From contig OY282371.1 of assembly GCA_958295715.1 (NCBI GenBank), forward strand, positions 1,783,697 through 1,847,696: a stretch of DNA of 64,000 nucleotides, read 5' to 3'. A model generated the notes under the pieces. It searched no databases, was not told where the DNA came from, and was given only the letters and a program-made list of their open reading frames with translations. The stretch comes from an uncultured Dehalococcoidia bacterium. GTDB taxonomy: Bacteria; Chloroflexota; Dehalococcoidia; Lucifugimonadales; GCA-2712585. Positions 45,744-56,812 of this stretch are shown here, piece by piece. The first letter of the stretch is position 1. Every line of letters begins with the position of its first letter. Made by a program: the position numbers and the translations under genes.

Positions 45744-46739
45744 CTATAGATGTTCCGCCACCCGCATCCGGGCGCTTCTGCCGCGTGGGTTTCCCGCCCT
45801 CTCTTCGACCGACGGGGTGATGACCTTGCGCGTGATTAGCTTAAGCTGCGCCGTGTGCCCGCAGACGCACTGGGGGACCTCCACGGGGCAAACGCAGTCT
45901 TGCGATTCTCTCCGGAAGGCCTCCTTTACGATGCGGTCCTCCAGGCTGTGGTAACTTATGATCGCCAGCCTGCCGCCCGTCTTCAGAAGCCCCATGGACT
46001 GTTCAAGCCCTTGTTTCAGGTTCTCCAACTCGTTGTTGGTGGCGACGCGCAGGGCCTGGAAGGAACGCGTCGCAGGATGTCTGCCTCTCTTGGATGGCCC
46101 GGCCACCGCCGTTATGGCCCTGGCCAGTTGGGCCGCGCTGCTGAAGGGGCGCCGCCTCACGATGGCCCTGGCGATGGCGGCGGCCCTTGGCTCCTCGCCA
46201 TACTTGCGCAGCAACTGGGCCAGTTCCGTATGCGACAAGCCGTTCACCAGGTCGGCGGCCGTCGGCCCCCCGCCGTCGGGGTTGAAGCGCATGTCCAAAG
46301 GCTCCTCCCGGCGGAAGCTGAACCCCCGCGACGAAGCCTCAAGCTGCAACGACGACAGCCCCAGGTCAAAGAGGATTCCGTCGGCCTTGCCGAGGCCGGA
46401 GCCTTCCATGATGTCCGACACGTCGGCGTAGCTGCCGTGGACCGCGGTTAGGCGCGTCCCGAAGCGGTCAAGTCTTGAGCGGGCCGCGTTGATGGCTGAG
46501 GCGTCGGCGTCGATGGCCAGCGCGCGGCCACCGGGAAGGCTCCTCTCCAAGATCCCCTCGGTGTGGCCGCCGCCACCGGCGGTGCAGTCAACGTACACCC
46601 CGCCGGGAACCACGGCCATTCCATCAAGAACCTCTTCGAGGAGAACAGGCTTATGAAAGAGAGAAGGCGTGTTTATGGGCCACCTCAACCCTTCTGTTTC
46701 GGTTTTGGCCGGCGCTAAGGCTGTCTCGCTGGAGAACAC
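45744..46739 (-). CDS. rsmH: 16S rRNA (cytosine1402-N4)-methyltransferase
   Basis: 331 residues (MraW). The SAM-binding motif VYVDCTAGGGGHTEGIL is at about 51-67, with ADGILFDLGLSSLQLE, RREEPLDMRFNP, FQALRVATNNELENL, IISYHSLEDRIVKEAF and the C-terminal R-x-NPRGRSARMRVAE-type end. The start is GTG 46737-46739 with GGAGG 4 bases upstream. It is the first gene of the division unit; mraZ is missing and the mur genes, ftsI and ftsQ are not between rsmH and ftsA. Confidence 0.95.
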   Translation of the reverse strand: MFSSETALAPAKTETEGLRWPINTPSLFHKPVLLEEVLDGMAVVPGGVYVDCTAGGGGHTEGILERSLPGGRALAIDADASAINAARSRLDRFGTRLTAVHGSYADVSDIMEGSGLGKADGILFDLGLSSLQLEASSRGFSFRREEPLDMRFNPDGGGPTAADLVNGLSHTELAQLLRKYGEEPRAAAIARAIVRRRPFSSAAQLARAITAVAGPSKRGRHPATRSFQALRVATNNELENLKQGLEQSMGLLKTGGRLAIISYHSLEDRIVKEAFRRESQDCVCPVEVPQCVCGHTAQLKLITRKVITPSVEERAGNPRGRSARMRVAEHL

Positions 46740-46749
46740 CTGGCCTCCT

Positions 46750-46985
46750 ACACTCTAAATCTTTGGGGTCCCTTGGAAAGGCGCCCTTTCCGAGGAGGGA
46801 TCCCGGAAACAGTAAAGACGGGCTGTGAGCAGCCCCGCTAATCGGTGGGTTTCCCGCATAGAGGATCCCGTCAGGCCAGGCATCACCGGTGGGGTGGTTG
46901 CCTGAGATTATGTTTAGGGAGGCTCGTCACCCCGCTTCCACGCCACCACTCCCTAGCAACGTAAACAACGGTACCACCCCCATTT
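46750..46985 (-). ncRNA. Candidate structured leader RNA upstream of rsmH
   Basis: No ORF occupies this stretch, but it is dense in complementary segments when read on the minus strand. An 8-bp stem pairs 46973-46980 with 46891-46898. A nested 7-bp stem pairs 46949-46955 with 46915-46921, a 6-bp stem pairs 46877-46882 with 46899-46904, and another pairs 46817-46822 with 46867-46872. There is a hairpin GGGCTG-loop-CAGCCC at 46820-46835, and a 7-bp hairpin at 46775-46791. The loop of the 46877-46904 hairpin includes the partner of the outer stem, so a pseudoknot or switching pair is possible. It lies between an AT-rich, promoter-like island (46985-47040) and the rsmH start. I could not match it to RNase P, 6S, SRP, tmRNA or the riboswitch classes I know. 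Confidence 0.4.
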
Positions 46986-47264
46986 TCAATGCTTCAAGTA
47001 TTTTGAAATAAGTTTTAGCCAAGTTTTATGATTTTTTTATTGATTGGAGATTGAGCAGGCCGCGGCCGGAGTCTCGCCGGGAGTCATGGCCCTCACAGCC
47101 TGCCCGCCGGGAACGGCGCTTCCGCACGGATTTTGGTCTCATTACGAAAACAAGACTCTAACTAAACTGAAAAGTGTACAGAAAGTTATGTAACCTACCC
47201 GGCCCGGCGCTCCAGCCCCGAGCACTGTCAATAAATGAGAATGGCGTTAGCAGGGAATTGGGAA

Positions 47265-48245
47265 AGATGGATTCCCGCCTTCGCGGGAAGGGCGGATAAG
47301 AAGGGCGGGAAGGGCGCGTGCGCCCACTTTTGTTTTGGGGAGCGTTGGTTCTGCATTGAGCGCTTCCCGATTCCGGCCTGCCGGCCGCCGTCATTCCAAT
47401 CCCATTCCGTCATTCCCGCGCAGGCAGGAAGGGCGCGGGCGCCCACTTTTGTTTTGCGGAGCGTTGGTTCTGCATTGGGCGCTTCCCGATTCCAGCCCGC
47501 CAGACGCCGTCATTCCCGCCCAGGCGTGAATCCAGGAAGGCCCCAACCCAAAACCGGCCAATGTGTCGCTCTCACGCCCTCGGCCCAGCCTACCGGCTCA
47601 ACCCGGAGCGCTGTCAATAAATGAGGATGGCGTTAGCAGGGAATAGGGAAAGATGGATTCCCGCCTTCGCGGGAAGGGCGCGTGCGCCCACTTTTGTTTT
47701 GCGGAGCGTTGGTTCTGCATTGGGCGCTTCCCGTCCAGCCTGCCGCTCAACCCGGAGCGCTGGCAATAAATGAGGATGGCGTTAGCAGGGAATCGGGAAG
47801 GATGGATTCCCGCCCTCTTTTCCGTCATTCCCGCGTAGGCGGGAATCCATCCCCTCCCCCGTTGCGCCAGACCAACCGCGGCTCTGGCTCCAGCAGTGGG
47901 AGTGGCACCCCCTCCTCTAGCCTTCCTACCACCACTCGCCATCGTTCCCGCCCGCCCCCCATTCCGTCATTCCCGCGCAGGCGGGAAGGGCGCGTGCGCC
48001 CACTTTTGTTTTGCGGAGCGTTGGTTCTGCATTGGGCGCTTCCCGATTCCGGCCTCCCGCCCCAGCCCGGAGCGCTGTCAATGAATGAGGATGGCGTTAG
48101 CATGGAATCGGGAAAGATGGATTCCCGCCTTCGCGGGAAGGGCGCGCGCGCCCACTTTTGTTTTGCGGAGCGTTGGTTCTGCATTGGGCGCTTCCCGGTA
48201 TTCCCACCCCATTCCGTCATTCCCGCGCAGAAGGACGGGCGGAAG
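47265..48245. repeat. Repeat block: five second-type modules and interleaved composite units
   Basis: Second-type modules (GGGCGCGTGCGCCC, CACTTTTGTTTTG, GGAGCGTTGGTTCTGCATTG, CGCTTCCCGATTCC) recur at about 47308, 47425, 47677, 47984 and 48143. They alternate with the reversed core (AATGTGTCGCTCTCACGCCC) and the phrases AATAAATGAG, GATGGCGTTAGCAGGGAAT and AAAGATGGATTCCCG. It is the densest second-type cluster in the window and is unusually homogeneous, suggesting recent amplification or conversion. ORFs here are artefacts of the repeats. The stretch 46986-47264 is AT-rich and has no supported gene. Confidence 0.85.
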
Positions 48246-48305
48246 GGGAGGGGCGACCGGCGGGGGGCGCTTGCGCGACGGGGCCTACTCTGGCAAGATA
48301 GCCCT

Positions 48306-49184
48306 ATGAAGCTAGGCGTTTTCGACCTCACCGACCCGCTCCCGGAACTGAAAGACCCCCACGTCATAGCCCTGCTGCGGCCGTGGATAGACGTCGGCAG
48401 CGTGGGGACCATCGCCGTCACCAAGCTGGAGCGCTACTTCGGGGCCAAGGAGTTGGGCCGCATATCCAGGCCGGGCAACTTCTACGACTTCACCCGCTAC
48501 CGCCCCATCATGCGGACCATCGAGGGCAACAGGGCCCTCAACATCCCCAACACCATCATCAACTACGCCATACGGGAGGAGCCGCCGGACCTCCTCTTCT
48601 TCCACCTGCTGGAACCCCAGTCCTTCGGGGAGGACTACACCGACGCCATCCTGGACGTGATAGACAGGCTGGGGGTCAAGCAGTACGTCCGCATCGGCGG
48701 GATGTACGACGCCGTGCCCCACACCCGGCCCCTCATGGTCACCGGCTCCACCACCGGCGCGGCGGCGCAAAAGTACGGCAGCGTGCTATCCCTGAGGCCC
48801 AGCACATATCAGGGGCCGACCTCCATCGTGAACCTGGTGGCCGAAGGCGTGAGCAGCCGGAACATAGAGGCCGTCAGCGTTATGGTGCACCTGCCCCAGT
48901 ACGTTCAGCTTGAGGAGGACTACTCCGGGGCCGCCCGACTGTTGGAAATCCTCTGTTCGGTGTACAACCTGTCCAAGGAGTTGGCCGACCCGGAGCGGGG
49001 CCGCCGCCAGTACCGGGAGATAAACAACGAGGTGATGCGAAACCAGGGGCTAAAGTCACTGATTGAGCGTTTGGAAGTCCACTACGACTCCCGTTCCGCC
49101 GGCAAGGAGGCCGAGGAGAGCGTCAAGCTGTCTCCCGAGGTGGAGAAGTTTTTGAAGGAGATGGGGGAGCGGTTCGACAGTTAG
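48306..49184 (+). CDS. PAC2-family protein (proteasome-assembly-chaperone-like)
   Basis: 292 residues from ATG 48306; a longer in-frame ORF extends back to 47682 through repeats and is rejected. PAC2-like pattern: DPHVIALLRPWIDVGSVGTIAVTKLERYFGAKELGRI, then PDLLFFHLLEPQSFGEDYTDAILDVIDRLGVKQYVRIGGMYDAVPHTRP and MVHLPQYVQLEEDYSGAARLLEIL. Bacterial members are of unknown function. The stop codon overlaps the stop of the convergent helicase gene by 4 bp. Confidence 0.8.
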   Translation: MKLGVFDLTDPLPELKDPHVIALLRPWIDVGSVGTIAVTKLERYFGAKELGRISRPGNFYDFTRYRPIMRTIEGNRALNIPNTIINYAIREEPPDLLFFHLLEPQSFGEDYTDAILDVIDRLGVKQYVRIGGMYDAVPHTRPLMVTGSTTGAAAQKYGSVLSLRPSTYQGPTSIVNLVAEGVSSRNIEAVSVMVHLPQYVQLEEDYSGAARLLEILCSVYNLSKELADPERGRRQYREINNEVMRNQGLKSLIERLEVHYDSRSAGKEAEESVKLSPEVEKFLKEMGERFDS

Positions 49185-51418
49185 CCCTCCACCTTCTGCA
49201 AAGGCGCGAAGCTCACCAATAGCCGCTTGATGCCGGCGTCCCCGAGAAAGGCCACCGTGACCTCGCTTTCCCGCCCCTCGCCTGCGCGCTGGACCACCAT
49301 CCCCTTGCCGAAGACGGCGTGGCGCACCCGGTCGCCGGGCTCGAAAACCACCTGCGGCGGCTCTTCATCCGCGGCGGGTGTCTCAGCGCCGGCGGCGGCT
49401 GGGGAGTAGACCCGCCGCGCCCGTCCCCCGGCCCTTGAGGAGAGGCCCCTGCCACCGTCGGCCACGGGGTCGGCGGAGGCTATGACGCGCGGGGGCACCT
49501 CCGCCAGGAAACGCGACGGGGCCGTCGGGAGGCTGCGGCCATACATCCCACGCTTGAAGGACCTGGTGAGAAACAGCCTGTCCATGCAACGGGTGATGCC
49601 CACGTAGCAGAGCCGCCGCTCCTCCTCCACCTCCTCCGGGCTGTCCATGGAGCGGGAGTGGGGCAGAAGCCCCTCCTCCATGCCGGTTATGAACACCACC
49701 GGGAACTCCAACCCCTTGGCCTGGTGGAGGGTTATGAGGGTGACGGCCTCCGTCGTCCCGTCGTAGGAGTCCACGTCGGCCACCAGGGCCAGCTCCTCCA
49801 GGAAGGCGGTCAGCCCCTCGCCGGGGTCCCAGCCGCCGTACTCACCGGCGACGCTCCGCAACTCCAACACATTCTCCCACCGCTCCTCCCAGTTGTCCGC
49901 GCCGCCCTTGAGATAGCCCAGGTAGTCGATGCCCTCAAGCAGCAGGTCTATCAACTCCACCAGTTCCAGGCCGGCTTTTTTCTCGCGGAAACCGGATATC
50001 ATATCCATGAATCCCGCGACGGCGCCGGCGGCCCGCGGAGATAGGGGGAAGGAGGGGGGAAGCCGGTCGCGCCGCTCCTGGCGGACCTGCTCCAGTACCC
50101 AGGACAAGGGTATGTTCTGCCTCCTGGCCTCGTGGGTCAGGCGGTCCAGGGACTGCCTGCCGATACCCCTGCTGGGCTTATTGACGACGCGCAGTAGGCT
50201 TACCTCGTCGTCGGGATTGTTAATCAGGCGGAGGTAGGCGATAAGGTCCTTGACCTCCGCTCGCTGGTAGAACCGCGTTCCGCCAATGATGCGGTAGGGC
50301 AGGGCGTGACGGAGGAAGGCCTCCTCTAAGGCCCGCGACTGGGCGTTTACGCGGTACATCACCGCGCAATCCGAGGCCTTGAACGGCGTGTCTTCCAGCA
50401 GGCGTTCCACCTGCCGGACGACGAACCGCGCCTCCTCCTCCTCGTTGTAGGCCTCGTGGACCACCAGGCGATCGCCGCGTCCCCGGGAGGGCAATATCTC
50501 CTTGGCCAGACGCTGGCGGTTGCCGGCGATGACCCCCTTGGCGGCGTCGATGATGGCCTGGGTTGAGCGGTAGTTGACCTCCAGCGTCACCACCTTGGCG
50601 CCGGGGTAGTCCTCCCGGAAGCTCAGGATGTTGCGGATGTCGGCGCTCCGCCACGAGTATATGGACTGGTCCGGGTCGCCCACCACGCAGATGTTCCTAT
50701 ACCCCTCGGCCAGGAGCTTGGCCAGGGCGTACTGGGCTATGTTGGTGTCCTGGAACTCGTCGATGAGAACGTGGATGTACCGCTGCTGATACCAGCGCGC
50801 TACGTCCGGGGCTGTGCGGAACAGGGTAACGGTCTTGAGGAGCAGGTCGTCGAAGTCCACCCCGTTGTTGCGGGCCATAAGCTCCTCATAGTGGGCGTAG
50901 ACCCGGGCCGCCACCTCCTCAAAGTAGCTGCCCTGCTGAGCGGCCAGGCCCTGGGCGTCCAGCAGAACGCTCTTGGCCTTGGATATGACGCCGTGAAGGG
51001 AGCGGCGGGGGAACTGCTTGTGGTCCACCTCCGCCTCCTCCATGGCGGCCTTCATCAACTCCATCTGGTCTTCGGTGTCGAAGATGCCGAACCCCGGCGC
51101 CAGACCCACGAGCTGCCCGTGGCGGCGCAGGACCCGGGCGCAGAAGGAGTGGAAGGTTCCCACAGTGAGGCCCTCGGCGCGGGGACCGATGAGACGGCTC
51201 AGCCGGCCCTTCATCTCGTTAGCGGCCTTGTTGGTGAAGGTGGCGGCCATGATCCCGTGGGGGCTTATCCCGACGACCCGCGCCAGGTAGGCGATGCGGT
51301 GGGTTATGACGCGGGTCTTGCCGGAACCCGGCCCGGCGATGATGAGCAACGGCCCATCTATGGCCTCCACCGCCTCGCGCTGGGCCTGGTTCAGCCCCTG
51401 AAGTAGTTGGGTGGTCAT
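49181..51418 (-). CDS. pcrA: ATP-dependent DNA helicase UvrD/PcrA
   Basis: 745 residues from ATG 51418; upstream codons to 51514 read through repeat DNA and are excluded. Superfamily 1 motifs: LNQAQREAVEAIDGPLLIIAGPGSGKTRVITHRIAYL (Q motif and Walker A), ATFTNKAANEMKGR, VLIDEFQDTNIAQYALAK, VVGDPDQSIYSWRSADI, LEVNYRSTQAI, VTLITLHQAKGLEFPVVFITGMEEGLLPHSR and LCYVGITRCMDRLFLTRS. The C-terminal Tudor-like end (VVFEPGDRVRHAVFGKGMVV) is characteristic of PcrA/UvrD. It unwinds DNA 3'-5' in repair and restart. Confidence 0.95.
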   Translation of the reverse strand: MTTQLLQGLNQAQREAVEAIDGPLLIIAGPGSGKTRVITHRIAYLARVVGISPHGIMAATFTNKAANEMKGRLSRLIGPRAEGLTVGTFHSFCARVLRRHGQLVGLAPGFGIFDTEDQMELMKAAMEEAEVDHKQFPRRSLHGVISKAKSVLLDAQGLAAQQGSYFEEVAARVYAHYEELMARNNGVDFDDLLLKTVTLFRTAPDVARWYQQRYIHVLIDEFQDTNIAQYALAKLLAEGYRNICVVGDPDQSIYSWRSADIRNILSFREDYPGAKVVTLEVNYRSTQAIIDAAKGVIAGNRQRLAKEILPSRGRGDRLVVHEAYNEEEEARFVVRQVERLLEDTPFKASDCAVMYRVNAQSRALEEAFLRHALPYRIIGGTRFYQRAEVKDLIAYLRLINNPDDEVSLLRVVNKPSRGIGRQSLDRLTHEARRQNIPLSWVLEQVRQERRDRLPPSFPLSPRAAGAVAGFMDMISGFREKKAGLELVELIDLLLEGIDYLGYLKGGADNWEERWENVLELRSVAGEYGGWDPGEGLTAFLEELALVADVDSYDGTTEAVTLITLHQAKGLEFPVVFITGMEEGLLPHSRSMDSPEEVEEERRLCYVGITRCMDRLFLTRSFKRGMYGRSLPTAPSRFLAEVPPRVIASADPVADGGRGLSSRAGGRARRVYSPAAAGAETPAADEEPPQVVFEPGDRVRHAVFGKGMVVQRAGEGRESEVTVAFLGDAGIKRLLVSFAPLQKVEG

Positions 51419-51474
51419 GGCCTCAAGATTGTAGCACAGGCGGCCAGAGTCCCAGCGCCGCGACCCTCGCCCTC

Positions 51475-51990
51475 CCGTCATTCCCGCGTAGGCGGGAAGG
51501 GCGCGAGCGCCCACTTAAGTTTTGAAGAGCGTTGGTTCTGCGTTGTAGGCTTCGGGTGGCCGCCCTCTTATCCGTCATTCCCGTGAAAACGGGAATCCAG
51601 GAAGGACTCAATCCAAAACGGCAATGTGTCGCTCTCACGCCCCCGGCTCAACCAACCGCCCCAACCCGGAGCGCTGTCAATAGAGGACGATGGCGTTAGG
51701 AGGGAATCGGGGAAGATGGATTCCCGCCTGCGCGGGAATGACGGAAAGGGGGAACGGGCCTCACCCTTACGGACCCATGACGCGCGCCGTGGCGCGATTG
51801 CGCTGGTGTAACGGCGCTGCGTCTCACCTCTCCCATCATACGCCGGTAGGAGAGAGCCGAGGCGCGGCCTATGGGGTCTGTTCTGCTACACAGCCTTCCT
51901 GGATTCCCGCCTGCGCGGGAATGACGGGAGGGAGGGAGCGGGAATGACGAAATGGGGAGAGGCGGGCGCACGCCCTGCCCCGTTTCCACA
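51475..51990. repeat. Repeat block, including one full reversed composite unit
   Basis: Second-type module at about 51490-51550; composite unit from the GAAA-loop palindrome at about 51575 through AATGTGTCGCTCTCACGCCC, GCGCTGTCAATAGAGG, GGCGTTAGGAGGGAATCGGG to the inverse palindrome at about 51717-51740. Another inverse palindrome is at about 51902-51925. The remaining stretch to 52043 contains no supported gene. Confidence 0.85.
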
Positions 51991-52043
51991 GGGATGACGG
52001 ATGGGGGCAGGCGCGCGCCCCTTCCTGTTTAGGCGCAAGCCGC

Positions 52044-52736
52044 TCAGCCCTCCCGCGTGATGGTTCCGATGGTGACCCTCGTCATCGGGTCCGGCCATTC
52101 GGCCCGGCACTGGGATATGGTCCGACCCTTGGCTATCTCCTTCCGCACCCACGCCTCCCACGCCTCCTTCTCCTGCACAAAGCCCAGATGCTCCCTGGCC
52201 TCATCCGGCGAGGCCACCAGCACTCCGTCATCGTCGCCGAACACCATGTCGCCGGGGTTGACCACCACGCCGCCCACGTTTACGGGAACGTTGACCGCGC
52301 CCCACTCGATGCCCCAGCCGCCGGTCTTCCCCGTCATGGCCACGGAGCCGCGGGAGAAGACGGGGAACCGCATCCGCTCAATGGCCGCGCGGTCGGCGAT
52401 GGGGCCGTCGGTGACCAAGCCCGCTATCCCCGCCTCCACGTAGCCCAGGCATCCTATCTCGCCGGTGGTGGCGTGGCGATGCTCGCCGGCGCGGGCAATC
52501 ACCAGAACGTCGCCGGGCCGGGCAATCTTCAGGGCGGCGGCCACCGCCGAGGTTATCTGCGGATAGGTCTGCACCGTCAGGGCCGGGCCCACCAGCTTAA
52601 CGGGCCGCCAGATGGCCTGTATGGAACCCTCCATGGCCGTCTCCAACACGTGGCCCAGGGTCGCCGGGGCCAGCTTCTTGTAGGCCGCCACAAGCCCCGG
52701 AGACAACCGGTCCGGTGGCGAATTCACAGTTATCAT
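52044..52736 (-). CDS. RraA-family protein (aldolase-like) lacking the catalytic arginine
   Basis: 230 residues from ATG 52736, preceded by AAGGAGGAGG. The fold family includes RraA and the HMG/CHA aldolases (cleaving 4-hydroxy-4-methyl-2-oxoglutarate-type substrates). Conserved segments: [55 protein letters not shown] and [19 protein letters not shown]. Active HMG aldolases have Arg-Asp in the D-G-x-x-R-D motif; here the pair is Ala114-Asp115, so aldolase activity is doubtful. The second copy at 62721 keeps Arg-Asp. It is divergent from acetyl-CoA synthetase. Confidence 0.85.
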   Translation of the reverse strand: MITVNSPPDRLSPGLVAAYKKLAPATLGHVLETAMEGSIQAIWRPVKLVGPALTVQTYPQITSAVAAALKIARPGDVLVIARAGEHRHATTGEIGCLGYVEAGIAGLVTDGPIADRAAIERMRFPVFSRGSVAMTGKTGGWGIEWGAVNVPVNVGGVVVNPGDMVFGDDDGVLVASPDEAREHLGFVQEKEAWEAWVRKEIAKGRTISQCRAEWPDPMTRVTIGTITREG

Positions 52737-52925
52737 TCCTCCTCCTTTGGGCGGGCCGGCCAGTCCAATGGCGAGAGGGCCGCCGCGCCTTTTCGCTCCA
52801 TCATACCATCCCGGAGCCTCCATACCATCTCTCGGGGACTCACTCAAGGGGGGACAAAGCGTTTACTCCACCCACCCTTTGTGTTAAAAACTGTTCAGGA
52901 CCCATCCCATTCGGAGGTTGACGTC

Positions 52926-54881
<1,956 letters not shown>

Positions 54882-54918
54882 GCGGCCCCGGCCCTGTGCC
54901 GCCCGCCCATCCCAAGAA

Positions 54919-55065
54919 CGCCAACCCAGCGCGGGCCGGGGAGAGGAACGACGAGGCCATCACCGCCATCGATAATTCCGCCAACCCCGGCGCGGGCCGG
55001 GGAGAGGAACGACGGGGCCATCACCGCCATCGATAATCCCGCCAACCCCGGCGCGAGCCGGGGAG
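54919..55065. repeat. Tandem repeat, about 60 bp, two full copies and a partial third
   Basis: Copies begin with CCAACCC at 54921, 54981 and 55042 (period 60, then 61). Each reads GCGCGGGCCGGGGAGAGGAA, CGACGAGGCCATCACCGCC, ATCGATAATTCCG-type segments. The third copy is cut off after GGGGAGAG by the beginning of the methyltransferase homology region. The one-base change in period shifts the reading frame between copies. Confidence 0.85.
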
Positions 55066-55091
55066 AGACCCACTGGACCCATCGCCTCTTT

Positions 55092-55859
55092 GTGGAAAAC
55101 GCCGGCCTCTACATGCCCTTTCTCGAGGCCGCCCGGGAGCGCGGAGTCCATGAAGCCGACGTCTTGGCGGACCAGTTCGCCGCCTTCCACCTGCCCGCCG
55201 GGGCCAGGGTCCTGGACGTGGGCTGCGGCATCGGACGCCACAGCGTCCCCCTGGCCCTGAAGGGCTGCCGGGTGGTCGGCTTCGACCTGTCGCCCCTATT
55301 TCTGGAACGGGCCAGGGAGTTGGCCGCGGAGGCCGGGGCGGACATCCGTCTCGTGGGGGGCGACGCGCGGAGCTTGGAGAACTCCCTCGGCGGCGAGGCC
55401 CCCTTCCAGGCCTTCATCAACATGTTCACGTCCCACGGCTACTACGGGGAGGAGGACGACCTGCGGTTCTTCCAGTCGCTGCGCCGCCTCGCCGCCCCCG
55501 GCGCGGCCCTGATTCTGGAAACCCTAAACCGCGACTATATCCTGCGCAACTTCCAGCCCATTGGCATCGAAGAGGCCGGCGGCGTCCAGTACCGGGACGA
55601 GCGGCGCCTGAATCTGGAGACCTCTACCCTTGAAAACGTGTGGAGCTTCTACGAGCGCAGAGGGGATGACCTGAAGCTCCGTTTGCGGCTGGAGATGGAG
55701 ATGCGAATCTACAGCCTCCACGAGATGAGGCGGCTCCTGGACAGGGCCGGATGGCGGTTCGTCCGCAGCTTCACCCTGGAACCTGGCGGCCCCGGGACGC
55801 GTCCGGTGACGCCGGACTCCTTCCGAATGTGGATAGCGGCCCGCAATGGGGAGGGCTGA
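55092..55859 (+). CDS. SAM-dependent methyltransferase (class I)
   Basis: 255 residues if started at GTG 55092. Methyltransferase motif I is ARVLDVGCGIGRHSVPLALKGCRVVGFDLS (about 36-64), with a LVGGDARSLE motif II/III region and ALILETLNRDYILRNF later. Upstream in-frame codons read ETHWTHRLF, which looks like authentic protein, but no ATG, GTG or TTG lies in frame before it and there is no ribosome site before 55092. The 5' end thus runs into the 60-bp tandem repeat and may have been disturbed by it. Substrate unknown. Convergent with speE, 19 bp apart. Confidence 0.75.
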   Translation: MENAGLYMPFLEAARERGVHEADVLADQFAAFHLPAGARVLDVGCGIGRHSVPLALKGCRVVGFDLSPLFLERARELAAEAGADIRLVGGDARSLENSLGGEAPFQAFINMFTSHGYYGEEDDLRFFQSLRRLAAPGAALILETLNRDYILRNFQPIGIEEAGGVQYRDERRLNLETSTLENVWSFYERRGDDLKLRLRLEMEMRIYSLHEMRRLLDRAGWRFVRSFTLEPGGPGTRPVTPDSFRMWIAARNGEG

Positions 55860-55878
55860 AGGCCGGCCGACGCCGACG

Positions 55879-56799
55879 CTACACCATGAACACCGGGGCG
55901 TCGTCGGTGACCACGCGCCTCTCGGCGGCTATGCCCTCCCGCAGGTAGGTGGGCAGAGAAAACATGTGCCGGTGGGTCACGCCGTCGTAGAACCGTAAAC
56001 GCCCTTGCAGCCTTTCCCCTATCAGGGCGTCCACCTCCTCGGGTCCGGAAAGAGAGGACGCCGCCGCGGGGCCTTTTAAGGCTATGGTGAAGGTCCACGG
56101 CGTCACAAAGGCGGGCACGTATACGGCGTAGGGCAGCGTCGCGGGGAAGAGGCCGGACAGGGTGTTGACGATGGCGGTAAAGCATTCGGTGTGATTCAGC
56201 AGGCTGCCGGGCCCCGACTGGGTGACCAGAACCCCGTCGCGGCTGAGCCTCGACATGGCTATCTCGTAGAACTCCCTCGTGTACAGGGTGTAGGCCGCGC
56301 CGCCCTCCAGCGGGTCCACCAAGTCCAAGACTATGGCGTCGTAGACCTCTGTGGTCTCGGCCAGGTACCGCCGGGCGTCCTGGTGGACAAGCCTCGTCCG
56401 TGGGTCGTCAAAGGCCCCCCGGCTGTGCTCCGGCAGGTGGGCGCGGGCCAGTTCCACAACCCGGCCGTCCAGGTCAACCATGGTCACCCGCTCCACGCTC
56501 CTGTGGGCCAGGACCTCCCGCAGGGTGGCCCCCTCGCCGCCGCCGCCTATGAAGACGGACCGGGGGTTGGGGTGAAGGAGGAGGGCGGGATGGGCCAGGG
56601 CTTCGTGATATATGTGCTCGTCTGCGGAGGTCGACTGGGTCTTGCCGTCTAGGACTAGGGACTTGCCAAAGGTCCCGGTCTCCAGTATCTCAACGTCCTG
56701 ATAGTCCGTTTTGCCGGAGTACAGGAAGTTCTTTACGCGATACAGGAGAACCAGGTCGGGGGTGATAAGCTCAAAGAACCACTTCCCTTGAAGGTCCAC
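55879..56799 (-). CDS. speE: Spermidine synthase
   Basis: 306 residues. Polyamine aminopropyltransferase features: WFFELITPDLVLLYRVKNFLYSGKTDYQDVEILE, LVLDGKTQSTSADEHIYHEALAHPALL, SVFIGGGGEGATLREVLAHRSVERVTMVDLD, then DAIVLDLVDPLEGG with the catalytic Asp region. It transfers an aminopropyl group from decarboxylated SAM to putrescine (or related acceptor). It lies 13 bp after speD, which makes the donor. The speA/speB putrescine genes are not in the window. Confidence 0.94.
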   Translation of the reverse strand: MDLQGKWFFELITPDLVLLYRVKNFLYSGKTDYQDVEILETGTFGKSLVLDGKTQSTSADEHIYHEALAHPALLLHPNPRSVFIGGGGEGATLREVLAHRSVERVTMVDLDGRVVELARAHLPEHSRGAFDDPRTRLVHQDARRYLAETTEVYDAIVLDLVDPLEGGAAYTLYTREFYEIAMSRLSRDGVLVTQSGPGSLLNHTECFTAIVNTLSGLFPATLPYAVYVPAFVTPWTFTIALKGPAAASSLSGPEEVDALIGERLQGRLRFYDGVTHRHMFSLPTYLREGIAAERRVVTDDAPVFMV

Positions 56800-56812
56800 C
56801 GGGGACGCCGGG

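Noticed and set aside
46968-46985. T-box-like motif GGGTGGTACC on the minus strand
   Set aside because: It lacks the GCG ending and specifier-loop context, and the following gene is not an aminoacyl-tRNA synthetase or amino-acid gene.
47682-48305. N-terminal extension of the PAC2 gene
   Set aside because: It is repeat DNA read through; the family sequence starts at MKLGVFDLT at 48306.
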